Part shown: positions 24,544 through 32,955 of the stretch, piece by piece
How positions within the stretch are numbered: position 1 is the stretch's first letter
Layout: every line of letters begins with the position of its first letter
DNA from: a virus
DNA: 40,459 nucleotides
Virus record (IMG/VR): IMGVR_UViG_3300010885_036807
Span: 1-40,459 of that record
Strand: one strand, 5' to 3'
Notes under the pieces: generated by a model
The model's input: only the letters and a program-made list of their open reading frames with translations
Database searches by the model: none
Told to the model about the DNA's origin: nothing
Position numbers and translations under genes: made by a program

Positions 24544-25422
24544 ATGGCAAAGAAAAATTTTCTTGAAAAAATATTAAAAGAATTATGTTTTAATGATATT
24601 TTTATGTTAATTATTGCTGTTATTGTGCCAGTTTATTTAATTGTCTCTTATGTTAAAAATAAAGAAGGATTTCAATCTTATGATGTAAATAAAAATATAA
24701 GTGATATTAAATATTATATTTCGCTTAAGTTAAATCCTGCAACAAATAATTCATATAAGAAAGCATTAGAAGATTATAAAACAAATATGAATAAAGATTA
24801 CAATCCAGCTGATCAAAATCCAACAACAGTAAATCGTCCTACACAAGCAACACCCGGTCAAAAGGGTGATAAGGGTGATCAAGGGCAAAAAGGTGAACAA
24901 GGGCAAAAAGGTGATCAAGGGCAAAAAGGTGATCAAGGGCAAAAAGGTGATCAAGGAGAAAAGGGTGATCAAGGGGAACAAGGAATACAAGGAGAAAAGG
25001 GCGAACAAGGACTTCCTGGAATGTCAGAAGACTTAATTGATAGAATATCAAAACTAGAAAATGATGATGCTATGATAAAGTCTAGTATTAATAGATTTGC
25101 ACAAGGAATACTGCCATTACAGTCACAAGAAATACTCCCACCAAAAATAGAGTCAACATTCACACGACGTACACTAGAGCTTCCCCAAACAACAGAAGTA
25201 GCACCAGTACCATCATCAGATATTCGTAGAATAAAATCAACACCTAGTCGACGTGGCAAACTGACACAGCAATCAGAACCAGAACCAGTCCCAGCACCGG
25301 CACCAGAACCCGCGGCATCACCAGAACCCGATGCAGCATCAGAAACAGAAGGATTTACAATACAAGGTTTAAATATTTCAAAGAATTCATTCATGCTAAA
25401 AGAATTTGGTTCATTATTTTAA
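24544..25422 (+). CDS. Membrane-anchored collagen-like protein
   Basis: A membrane helix (about 18-36) near the N-terminus is followed by KNKEGFQSY, a helical spacer, and 18 uninterrupted Gly-X-Y triplets (105-158) rich in GQK and GDQ. A short coiled-coil-like segment follows that could trimerise. The rest is a Pro/Glu/Ala-rich linker and a tail with EGFTIQGLNISKN. Collagen-like proteins form surface fibres in mimivirus, where Lys residues are glycosylated. The GQK and GDK triplets here offer such Lys. The neighbouring glycosyltransferase may act on it (inference). Confidence 0.85.
   Translation: MAKKNFLEKILKELCFNDIFMLIIAVIVPVYLIVSYVKNKEGFQSYDVNKNISDIKYYISLKLNPATNNSYKKALEDYKTNMNKDYNPADQNPTTVNRPTQATPGQKGDKGDQGQKGEQGQKGDQGQKGDQGQKGDQGEKGDQGEQGIQGEKGEQGLPGMSEDLIDRISKLENDDAMIKSSINRFAQGILPLQSQEILPPKIESTFTRRTLELPQTTEVAPVPSSDIRRIKSTPSRRGKLTQQSEPEPVPAPAPEPAASPEPDAASETEGFTIQGLNISKNSFMLKEFGSLF
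24856..25017 (+). repeat. Collagen Gly-X-Y coding repeat
   Basis: The DNA consists of 9-bp triplet units, with an 18-bp ggtgatcaagggcaaaaa unit repeated almost perfectly in the middle. It encodes alternating GDQ and GQK. Confidence 0.9.
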
Positions 25423-25429
25423 AAATTGA
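25422..25429 (+). promoter_or_regulatory. AAAATTGA early promoter
   Basis: AAAATTGA directly after the collagen-like gene lies 34 nt before the ThyX ATG and is followed by TTTGTATTAGAAAAGATG. Confidence 0.75.
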
Positions 25430-25463
25430 TTTAAAACACACGAATATATTTGTATTAGAAAAG

Positions 25464-26156
25464 ATGACTGTGACTAAGACTTGTGTTCTTGATGGAACTG
25501 GCTGTGTAGAACTCCTTGAGTCTTTTGGTAATGATCTTACAGTTGTGAATGCTGCGCGTGTTTCTTTTGCAAAAGAAGTTCATGAATTCAAGGAAGGTGA
25601 TCAGAAACTTATTAATTATCTAGTAAAACATAATCATATTTCTCCATTCTTTCATCCTCAGATTCGTTTCCGTCTAAAAATGCCAATCTTCGTAGCACGA
25701 GAATGGTTTCGTCACACAATTGGATTTGCACGTAATGAGGTTTCTCGTCGTTATGTAGACGACGAGCCAGAAATCTTTATTCCTAGTGAGCTAAGAGCTC
25801 GTGATAAGAATAAGAAGCAAGGTTCCAAAGATAGTAGTATTGAGAATAATGAGGAAATGGTTCAAAAAATCAGAGACTTTTCAAAGCAATCACTAGATCT
25901 TTATAATGAACTTCTAGCAAATCAAGTAGCACCAGAAGTAGCACGTGGTATTCTTCCACAGAATATGTATACTGAGTTTATTGAAACCGCATCTCTGTAT
26001 GCTTATATGCGTCTATGTGCTCTTCGCATGGACCCTCAAGCACAAAAAGAAATTCGCGAATATGCTACAGTAATATCAACTCTACTAGAAAAGCATTATC
26101 CAGCTTCTATGAAAGCATTCCATGATCATTATGGTTCTGCATCTGAATCTGCATAA
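25464..26156 (+). CDS. thyX: Flavin-dependent thymidylate synthase ThyX
   Basis: The fold-specific blocks are present: FHPQIRFR, the ThyX motif as RHTIGFARNEVSRRY (83-97), and RGILPQNMYTEFIETASLYA followed by AQKEIREYA. ThyX makes dTMP from dUMP with FAD, methylenetetrahydrofolate and NADPH. The signature differs from the textbook RHRxxSxNE by Thr for the third Arg and one extra residue, a form I associate with some phage and viral ThyX proteins. It supplies thymidylate for an AT-rich genome. The 3' end overlaps the next, convergent gene by 28 bp. Confidence 0.92.
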   Translation: MTVTKTCVLDGTGCVELLESFGNDLTVVNAARVSFAKEVHEFKEGDQKLINYLVKHNHISPFFHPQIRFRLKMPIFVAREWFRHTIGFARNEVSRRYVDDEPEIFIPSELRARDKNKKQGSKDSSIENNEEMVQKIRDFSKQSLDLYNELLANQVAPEVARGILPQNMYTEFIETASLYAYMRLCALRMDPQAQKEIREYATVISTLLEKHYPASMKAFHDHYGSASESA

Positions 26157-26920
26157 TCAGTATTAAGAACTTCTTGTTTTCTATCATAACGCCCAACATA
26201 TTTATAATTTAATGTATATACTTTATTTTTATTGGGTTCATAATAATAATTAGTTGTTCCAATTGTAATTGGTCTAACTTTTAGTTCAACAATATCATAT
26301 ACCTCATCTTGTTTAGATGAATCAATAACGAGTTTTTTACCAAAATCTTCTACAATATCATCAACAGAAGTTTTTTTAATAGTTTTTTTTGCTTTTGGCA
26401 CAACAGGGTTTGCTACTACAGTATTTGCTCTTGATTTATTATAAAGAGTAATAAAGTTTGATGCAGAATACTTAGTAAGTTCTGGAAACTGTTTTATTAA
26501 GTCTTCTACCATTTTATTTTTGAGACCTTTCAAATTAACAATAGCAGCAAATATTTTTTCTTCATCAAATTGTTTTTTTGGCATTTCAAGTTCTTTCTTA
26601 TATCCTTTTTGTAACATACTCTTAAACCATTCTCCTCCTTCAATATGGCTCCAAATTGGAATTGCTTCTCCTACTTTCCCATGAAGAATTGTTGGATGAT
26701 TTGCACCATTTAATCTTCCAGTCTTCGAAATCGTGCATGTTTCAATACGTGCTTGTTTATCAGTACAAGAACCACATAAATCAGAGCCATTCATAGATAC
26801 TCTATCGCATGTTAGAATATTATAGTAATATTTATTTGATTGAGAACCATCAGGATTCAGAAAAGCAACTCTACCTTTACCAATTATATCAGATGTTAAA
26901 CGACCAACACATGCTGGCAT
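26129..26920 (-). CDS. Cys-containing hypothetical protein, 263 aa
   Basis: The N-terminal 65 residues hold six Cys (C4, and a later C-x-x-C as CGSC) and could bind zinc. A central helical segment is followed by a Lys-rich linker. The C-terminus has YYYEPNKNKVYTLNYKYVGR, a short 'Y-Y-x-N-x-V-Y...VG' element that recurs at the ends of many giant-virus proteins, in my experience. Function unknown. Confidence 0.75.
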   Translation of the reverse strand: MPACVGRLTSDIIGKGRVAFLNPDGSQSNKYYYNILTCDRVSMNGSDLCGSCTDKQARIETCTISKTGRLNGANHPTILHGKVGEAIPIWSHIEGGEWFKSMLQKGYKKELEMPKKQFDEEKIFAAIVNLKGLKNKMVEDLIKQFPELTKYSASNFITLYNKSRANTVVANPVVPKAKKTIKKTSVDDIVEDFGKKLVIDSSKQDEVYDIVELKVRPITIGTTNYYYEPNKNKVYTLNYKYVGRYDRKQEVLNTDYADSDAEP

Positions 26921-26953
26921 TTTTGAATTAATAATTTTTATAACCTATTTAAA

Positions 26954-26961
26954 TCAATTTT
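26954..26961 (-). promoter_or_regulatory. AAAATTGA early promoter (minus strand)
   Basis: AAAATTGA on the minus strand lies 33 nt before the ATG at 26920, within the 54-bp divergent gap to the gene at 26975. Confidence 0.65.
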
Positions 26962-26974
26962 TTGTGGTTCATAT

Positions 26975-27859
26975 ATGAAGTTCTTAAGAATAGGTTCCGC
27001 ACATGCTAAAAATGAAAGAGGATTTGAACTTCTAGCAAAAGAAGCAAATGCAGAGCTAGATATTGTTTCAAGCATAGATCATATTCAATATGAAACATAT
27101 GAATTAGTATGGATTCCACAAGGATTATATCATTCGTTACAACTTCCAAATGCAAAACAAATCTTATATGGTCCTCATAATTTTGTATTTCCTAGCGAGC
27201 CATGGACGTATACTATATTGCCAGATTTTAAAAGATCAATATATACATGTTTATCTGAATATATTAAAAAAATATGGGTTCAGTTTCCTACAATAACTAT
27301 TCCAGTAAAAGCATTACCTTTTCCTGTAGATATAGAGCGATTTAAACCAGATAATTCTGAAAAAGAGTTAGATTGTTTTGTATATTTTAAAAGTCGTTCA
27401 AGAGAAGATTTACAATATGTAGAAAATATATTACAATGTTTAAAATATAAATATACTGTTATATATTGTGGTAAATATAAAGAAGAAGATTATATTTCTA
27501 TATTACAAAAATCGAAATTTGGTATTTGGCTTGGAGCACATGAATCGCAAGGATTTGCATTACAAGAAGCTCTTTCCATGGACGTTCCACTTATTGTATG
27601 TAATGTAAAATCATTACATGATGAAATAAACGGTGAAGGAAATCATAGTTATATTGAATATAAAGATAAATATGATTTAGCTGCTACATCATGCCCTTAT
27701 TGGGATGCTAGATGTGGTATAGTAATATATGATTTAAAAGAGTTAAATACATCTTTAGAAAGTATTAAAAATACTTATACTCCACGTAACTACATTTTAG
27801 AAACATTATCACCAAAAGCATGTTATGATAGATTAATTGAATCTTTTAAAGAGTTATGA
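26975..27859 (+). CDS. GT-B (GT4-like) glycosyltransferase
   Basis: The interdomain LPFPVDIERFKP (114-125) and the donor-binding HESQGFALQEAL, with the E-x7-E pair E190/E198, are typical of retaining GT-B enzymes of the GT4 type. At 294 residues the N-terminal acceptor domain is short. No membrane anchor is seen. It is convergent with, and overlaps by 37 bp, the asparagine synthetase fusion gene. Confidence 0.8.
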   Translation: MKFLRIGSAHAKNERGFELLAKEANAELDIVSSIDHIQYETYELVWIPQGLYHSLQLPNAKQILYGPHNFVFPSEPWTYTILPDFKRSIYTCLSEYIKKIWVQFPTITIPVKALPFPVDIERFKPDNSEKELDCFVYFKSRSREDLQYVENILQCLKYKYTVIYCGKYKEEDYISILQKSKFGIWLGAHESQGFALQEALSMDVPLIVCNVKSLHDEINGEGNHSYIEYKDKYDLAATSCPYWDARCGIVIYDLKELNTSLESIKNTYTPRNYILETLSPKACYDRLIESFKEL

Positions 27860-30066
27860 ATATAAAAATCATCAATAGGACCATGATTCCATTTTAATAT
27901 ATCATCATTTCCTTTAACAAAAATGTATCCGTTCATTTCAAGAATAATACGTAACTTATTTCTCATAAATGGTCCTACATGGGGTTCATTATGTTCTACT
28001 GTAATACAGTTAAAACGATATTTAGAAAAATCAAAATTTTTAATAACTTCATATTCATGTCCTTCTACATCAAGAGATAAATAATCAATTACTAAAGGAG
28101 CATTTAATTCATTTAATAATGTATCTAGTTTCTTTGTTTTTTTATGAATTGAACTATTACCTTTTGTAAAAGGTCCAGCTGTAGTTTGAATTCCACTCGC
28201 TAAATCGCATATTGTAAATTCTACAATTTTATCATCTTCATCTGAAATACAATCAAAACTTATATTGCAGTTTCTAGATTTTATTAAAGAATCTTGGTAC
28301 ATAGGATTCGGTTCAATACATAATCCATTCCATTTTAAAGTTTTTTCAAAAAAAAGAGAGTTACTATATTCTAATCCATCCGCTGCTCCTAGTTCAATAA
28401 AATATCCATTTTTCTTATTACCTAAAATACTATGTACCCAAGTATCTTGTCCAACTTGTGAGTTATAATTTATATTATTGTAAACACTTAGTGTTCGTGC
28501 ACTTGGGTCAGTAGCATCTGGACACCATTTAGGCATCCAGAAATAAGGATTTACGTTTGAATGACCTTTGTAAAATTGTTCAAAAATAACTCTATAATAA
28601 TACATTTCCTTTGTTGTTGGTCTTAAATATGTATACTTATCTGCATATACTTTCCAGTCAGATATAACATTTATCTTTTCTTGAATAATTTGATACCAAG
28701 ATTTTTCTAGACTACTAACTCCATCACTAAACGCTTCTTTCTTACGCCATAACACTTCATCAGGTAGCGTTTCTCCATCATCAAATGCTTTGCGAAGAAT
28801 GAATTTCTCACAGCGCTCTCCTTTGATTGGTCTTCTTAAGTGTGTAGCAATAGATAGTGCTACTTGCGTAAATTGACGATCCAGAAAGGGGGTGCGAGGT
28901 TCTAATCCATGACTACTAATAGAACGATCGCTGCGTAATACATCAAAATAATGGATATCTTTTAATAGTCTTCGTGATTCATTTTCAAATTCAAAATTAT
29001 TAGGAGCATTATAAAAATACATATAAGAACCAAAAAGTTCGTCGGATCCATCCCCATTAAATACAACTTTACAATCTGTATTTTCTTTAATATATTTACT
29101 TACTAACCAATTACCAACGCTCGCTCTAACACTCGTTGTATCAAAACTCTCAATATCATAAATGACTTTAGGAATAGCATTAAAAAATTCATCTGGTGTA
29201 AGAACGATTTCAGTATGATCAGATTTAATAAATTCTGCTACTTTTCTAGCATATTTTACATCGGTTGAACCTTCCATTCCAATACAGAAAGTCTTTAATG
29301 GAGGTAGATTTAATTCGCGAAGATTTTTTGCTACAAGAGAAGCAATTAAACTAGAATCTAGACCTCCACTAAGTAAACATGCAACGGGTCGTTCTGTAAG
29401 AAGACGTTTTTTAACAGCACTTTCTAAAGCCATTTTTAAAGCTTTAGAAGCTTCATCAACAGTATCATATTGAGGATTTTTTAGAAATGGAACTTGAAAA
29501 TATGCTTTCGATACAATTAAATTTAAATTTATAGAATCATATACATTATATGTTCCTGGCATAAAAGATGTAATATTTTTACAAAGACCACTTAATCCTT
29601 TTAATTCAGAACTAAAATACTTATTATCGCCAATATATAATGGACGTACGCCATAAGGATCCCGAGCAATCAATACTTGATTTATTTCAAGATCTACTAT
29701 GACTAGTGCGAAAACACCATCAAGTAACTGGAAAAAATGCTCTAGATTATCACGATTTCTTAAATATAATTCTCCTAATACTTCACAATCACTTTGTGAT
29801 TTGATTTCAATATTATATTCTTTTGCTAATTCTTTCCAGTTATAGATTTCACCATTACACATCCAGTAAATACTATTCTTAATATTCATGGGCTGCATTC
29901 CTTCTGGGTTTAATCCGTTAATAGCTAAACGATTAAATCCCATAGTTCCAGCATCACCAACTGTAATAATTTTAGACTCTTCAGGTCCTCTTGCTTTTAC
30001 TTTATTTACGTAGTATTCTACATTTGCGGTACAGAAGCTCCCCAAACAGAACCAAATGCCGCACAT
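27823..30066 (-). CDS. Asparagine synthetase (class II amidotransferase) fused to FkbM methyltransferase
   Basis: Residues 1-200 are a glutamine amidotransferase domain with the catalytic Cys2 exposed after Met removal (MCGIW). Residues 210-525 are the synthetase domain with the ATP pyrophosphatase loop SGGLDSS (233-239) and the closing PKWCPDATDPSARTL. From about 535 an FkbM-type methyltransferase follows: SQVGQDTWV, YFIELGAADGLEYSNS, and CIEPNP. FkbM enzymes O-methylate sugars and other substrates. The AsnB part is full length. AsnB relatives in sugar clusters amidate uronic acids, so glycan modification competes with asparagine supply as its role. Confidence 0.88.
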   Translation of the reverse strand: MCGIWFCLGSFCTANVEYYVNKVKARGPEESKIITVGDAGTMGFNRLAINGLNPEGMQPMNIKNSIYWMCNGEIYNWKELAKEYNIEIKSQSDCEVLGELYLRNRDNLEHFFQLLDGVFALVIVDLEINQVLIARDPYGVRPLYIGDNKYFSSELKGLSGLCKNITSFMPGTYNVYDSINLNLIVSKAYFQVPFLKNPQYDTVDEASKALKMALESAVKKRLLTERPVACLLSGGLDSSLIASLVAKNLRELNLPPLKTFCIGMEGSTDVKYARKVAEFIKSDHTEIVLTPDEFFNAIPKVIYDIESFDTTSVRASVGNWLVSKYIKENTDCKVVFNGDGSDELFGSYMYFYNAPNNFEFENESRRLLKDIHYFDVLRSDRSISSHGLEPRTPFLDRQFTQVALSIATHLRRPIKGERCEKFILRKAFDDGETLPDEVLWRKKEAFSDGVSSLEKSWYQIIQEKINVISDWKVYADKYTYLRPTTKEMYYYRVIFEQFYKGHSNVNPYFWMPKWCPDATDPSARTLSVYNNINYNSQVGQDTWVHSILGNKKNGYFIELGAADGLEYSNSLFFEKTLKWNGLCIEPNPMYQDSLIKSRNCNISFDCISDEDDKIVEFTICDLASGIQTTAGPFTKGNSSIHKKTKKLDTLLNELNAPLVIDYLSLDVEGHEYEVIKNFDFSKYRFNCITVEHNEPHVGPFMRNKLRIILEMNGYIFVKGNDDILKWNHGPIDDFYIHNSLKDSINLS

Positions 30067-30099
30067 TCTAGTATAAATAAAAATATAAGTTTAAACCAG

Positions 30100-30330
30100 A
30101 TGGATTTCTCAGATATTATTCGTAGAAACCAAGCATTAACACAATGGACATATTTAAAACAAAATACATTAGCTACACAATCAAATTGTAATTTTAGCAC
30201 TTGCACACAATTATCCGGCTGTGCTCCAATAAATTATCAATCATATGAGCAGAAAAATATAATTGCATTAGGAAAATATAGTTGCTTAAGTTGTTCTGTT
30301 TCTTCAACAGCAATTTGTTTTCTTGGTTAG
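30100..30330 (+). CDS. Small Cys-rich protein, 76 aa
   Basis: The C-terminal half holds CNFSTC, SGC, and LGKYSCLSCS then C near the end, seven Cys in all. An EQKNIIALGKYSCLSC block suggests a metal-binding knuckle or disulphides. No membrane helix is clear. It is divergent from the asparagine synthetase gene, 33 bp away. A GTTTAAAC palindrome-like element in the gap may serve both. Function unknown. Confidence 0.65.
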   Translation: MDFSDIIRRNQALTQWTYLKQNTLATQSNCNFSTCTQLSGCAPINYQSYEQKNIIALGKYSCLSCSVSSTAICFLG

Positions 30331-30359
30331 GTTTAAACGACTAATAGAATATATAAATA

Positions 30360-30629
30360 ATGCCTATTCATGAAGTGAAGTCTATGGTTGATAGAGCAAA
30401 AGAATCTGTAAATTTAATGAAACAAATACTTGGTTTAGGAATTAGTGAAACAGACCCAACGTATGTAGATATTAAGAATTATCTAAATGATTGGATTAAA
30501 AGTGATGAACAGCGAATTAAGGAGTATGATATTGAGTTTTTTCGTTTTGGAAGAAAAGGCACACTCACTTTGCCTTGGCGTGCTGATAAGACTTGTGAGT
30601 TTTTCCTCAAAAAACCTAACGCTTTTTAG
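30360..30629 (+). CDS. Hypothetical protein, 89 aa
   Basis: A small helical, charged protein, with a basic aromatic C-terminal part (FFRFGRKGTLTLPWR). Its final 14 bp overlap the end of the convergent glycosyltransferase gene. No family is recognised. Confidence 0.75.
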   Translation: MPIHEVKSMVDRAKESVNLMKQILGLGISETDPTYVDIKNYLNDWIKSDEQRIKEYDIEFFRFGRKGTLTLPWRADKTCEFFLKKPNAF

Positions 30630-31428
30630 TACTTCGTTTTCTAGTCCAAGAAGTTTTAGATCTTTTCATAACTCTTCTAAATTTTTTAATAGCAGATTGT
30701 AAAAAGGATAATGTTTTTCCTTTTTTCTTTCTATACATTGTTCCTCCAGACATTATAGTAATTCCTTTTGATTTTACAAAATCAGATAAAACTTTATGAG
30801 AATTTCTAAATGCTTCATTTAATACAACTTTTTGATCTGTGCTTGAAATATTGGATGGAAGCCCAAGAATCTGCCATACAAGATGAGGGAATGGAGCAAG
30901 AATTTTACCTCTATTTTTAAGACCAATATAATTATCAATAGGTGTTTTAACAGTATCTATTTCTTTTTCATATTCAAATACAGAATTTGCAGCATCTTTA
31001 CCAAATACAGTAAATGTAGTGCATGTTATATAATCACACGCAATAATTAAAGGATCTTCTGATTTAATAGAAGAAGGATTTGGATATACACCTCCACCTT
31101 GAAAATGACTGTATTCACCTATATGGTTTTCTAAATATGTAAAAATTGCTATAATTCTATCGCTGAATGTTTTTTTATCTTGAAGACGAAAAGCATCATC
31201 TTCAAATACAACACATAGTTGTTTGAACTCGGGATCTGTTTCCATGTGTTTTCGCATAATATCAGCATAAGTCTTTCCAACTTCTGCCCAGCCTCTTCCA
31301 GATTCTGATTTCTTAGACACCCAACGAATAAGGTTTAATGGTGTATCTTTAAATTCAGCTTGCATATGTTCCCATCTTTCTGGGGCTGTTTCTAAATTTA
31401 TAACATAGGCATTCCATGTCTTTGCCAT
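30616..31428 (-). CDS. GT25-like glycosyltransferase with basic C-terminal tail
   Basis: YVINLETAPERW (8-19) and VVFEDDAF (E76-D77-D78) match the first and central motifs of GT25. The region between is shorter than in the GT25 protein at 6079-6918, and the GCxxSH block is replaced by YADIMRKHM. The last 45 residues are strongly basic (KKGKTLSFLQ, RSKTSWTRKRSTKKR). It starts in AAACTAGATG. A divergent paralogue of the GT25 fold is the best reading; the sugar and the acceptor are unknown. Confidence 0.75.
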   Translation of the reverse strand: MAKTWNAYVINLETAPERWEHMQAEFKDTPLNLIRWVSKKSESGRGWAEVGKTYADIMRKHMETDPEFKQLCVVFEDDAFRLQDKKTFSDRIIAIFTYLENHIGEYSHFQGGGVYPNPSSIKSEDPLIIACDYITCTTFTVFGKDAANSVFEYEKEIDTVKTPIDNYIGLKNRGKILAPFPHLVWQILGLPSNISSTDQKVVLNEAFRNSHKVLSDFVKSKGITIMSGGTMYRKKKGKTLSFLQSAIKKFRRVMKRSKTSWTRKRSTKKR

Positions 31429-31468
31429 CTAGTTTAAGTTTAAATATTATTTTATAACTAAATTTAGT

Positions 31469-32899
31469 ATGACTGAGTTCACTAGTGAAGGAGCTCTTTA
31501 CGAGCTAATTGCTCGTGGTAATAAAGATGTTTATTTTCAATCTGATACTTTAACAGCACAAAGCCCATTTCGTAATAATTACAAACGTATTCCCGCATAC
31601 GTTCATGAATTAAGAAAAATACCTCCAACCAATAATACAGACTTTAATAAAACTATAGAGTTTAATTTTGAAGTTGCAGGGGATATATATACACATCCGA
31701 CATTATTGATAGATTTACCGACTTGGTTACCTAACAATCAAACATATACTGATATAAATAATATTCAACAACCAATTAACTATAATAAGAGTATTGTATA
31801 TGATAGTTTAAATAATACATATGGATATACGAGTGGTATAGGGTATTTTTTATTTGAGTCTATACAAGTATATCAAGACCAAATTATAGTTCAAGAATTT
31901 TCTGGTGATGCTCTTTATGCTACAAGAATATCTAGAGGTTCAATCAATAGTGCTATGTTAGAAAATAATTTAGTAGGAATTCATGATGGTTCTGATATAT
32001 CTATAAGTAGAAATGGAACCCCTAAAACTTTACGTTTAGAACTTCCATTAATAGGGTGTCAACAAAAAGATGATGGTGGATTTCCTTCTTTTGCTGTTCG
32101 TTCGCAAAATTTTCGCTTGCGTTGTAAATTACGTAATTTAGAAGATTTAATTGAAACGAGTGATGGTCAAGTGAAACCAAAACCATTTTCAACAACCATG
32201 TATGTTAAAAGTTATGCAACTCAAACTGTGTTAACACCTATACAAACACTCGATAGATATAAAATAGGAGAGCCAACAATATACCTAGAATCAAGACATA
32301 TTTATGTAGATCCAGATACTCAAAAAGAATTAGTAGAAACATATATTGAAACTCCTTTTTCAAGATTATATGAAAATATATTTTATTTTAATGAAAAAAA
32401 CTATACACCATTAGCTAGAGGAGCACTTGCTGATACAACAAAAAGAATAGATGCAGTTCATCCAGCATCTAGAATTGTATTTTTCTTACGTCAACAAACA
32501 GATATTCAAAAGAATAAATTATGGAAGATTACATCAGATGTTTCAAATAATGAGTATTATAATAATATTTCCTTATTAATTGCATCAAGAGATAGAGAAA
32601 GTTTATTTGCTCCACTTATTTGGAATACATTAACACAACATGCAAAAGAAGATAGATATTCTGGTGCTGGTTTAGGTATAATGAATTGGGATTTAGGAGA
32701 ACAAAAAGGTAGAAAAGTTCCATTTTCAAGACAACCAGAAGGTTCAGTAAACTTTTCAACTGCTGATAGACCGACATTATATATAGAACTTCAACAAATT
32801 GCGGGTTCGAATAGAAATACTGAAATGAGATTGATTGTAGATACATGGGCTTCATATGAAACAGAAGATAGAAGAGGAAATTTAAAATATGCAAACTAA
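31469..32899 (+). CDS. Major capsid-type jelly-roll protein
   Basis: The N-terminus GALYELIARGNKDVYFQSD is the hallmark start of nucleocytovirus major capsid proteins and their paralogues, as is the C-terminal half with EGSVNFSTADRPTLYIEL. At 476 residues it can hold two jelly rolls. The divergence from the canonical 'GALMQLVAYGAQD' opening suggests a secondary capsid paralogue rather than the principal one. It would sit in the icosahedral shell. No early promoter motif precedes it, in keeping with late expression. Confidence 0.75.
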   Translation: MTEFTSEGALYELIARGNKDVYFQSDTLTAQSPFRNNYKRIPAYVHELRKIPPTNNTDFNKTIEFNFEVAGDIYTHPTLLIDLPTWLPNNQTYTDINNIQQPINYNKSIVYDSLNNTYGYTSGIGYFLFESIQVYQDQIIVQEFSGDALYATRISRGSINSAMLENNLVGIHDGSDISISRNGTPKTLRLELPLIGCQQKDDGGFPSFAVRSQNFRLRCKLRNLEDLIETSDGQVKPKPFSTTMYVKSYATQTVLTPIQTLDRYKIGEPTIYLESRHIYVDPDTQKELVETYIETPFSRLYENIFYFNEKNYTPLARGALADTTKRIDAVHPASRIVFFLRQQTDIQKNKLWKITSDVSNNEYYNNISLLIASRDRESLFAPLIWNTLTQHAKEDRYSGAGLGIMNWDLGEQKGRKVPFSRQPEGSVNFSTADRPTLYIELQQIAGSNRNTEMRLIVDTWASYETEDRRGNLKYAN

Positions 32900-32916
32900 T
32901 TTTGAAAAACTGCTTA

Positions 32917-32924
32917 AAAATTGA
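32917..32924 (+). promoter_or_regulatory. AAAATTGA early promoter
   Basis: AAAATTGA lies 31 nt before the ATG at 32956, with ATTGTATTAAAATG at the start. Confidence 0.7.
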
Positions 32925-32955
32925 TTACTATAATATAAATTAGTATTGTATTAAA

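Noticed and set aside
24839-25051. Minus-strand ORFs opposite the collagen repeat
   Set aside because: They are repetitive only because the Gly-X-Y repeat is. The plus-strand collagen frame is clearly the coding one.
28265-28468. Plus-strand ORF of 67 residues
   Set aside because: Antisense of the conserved FkbM domain, without promoter or recognisable features.
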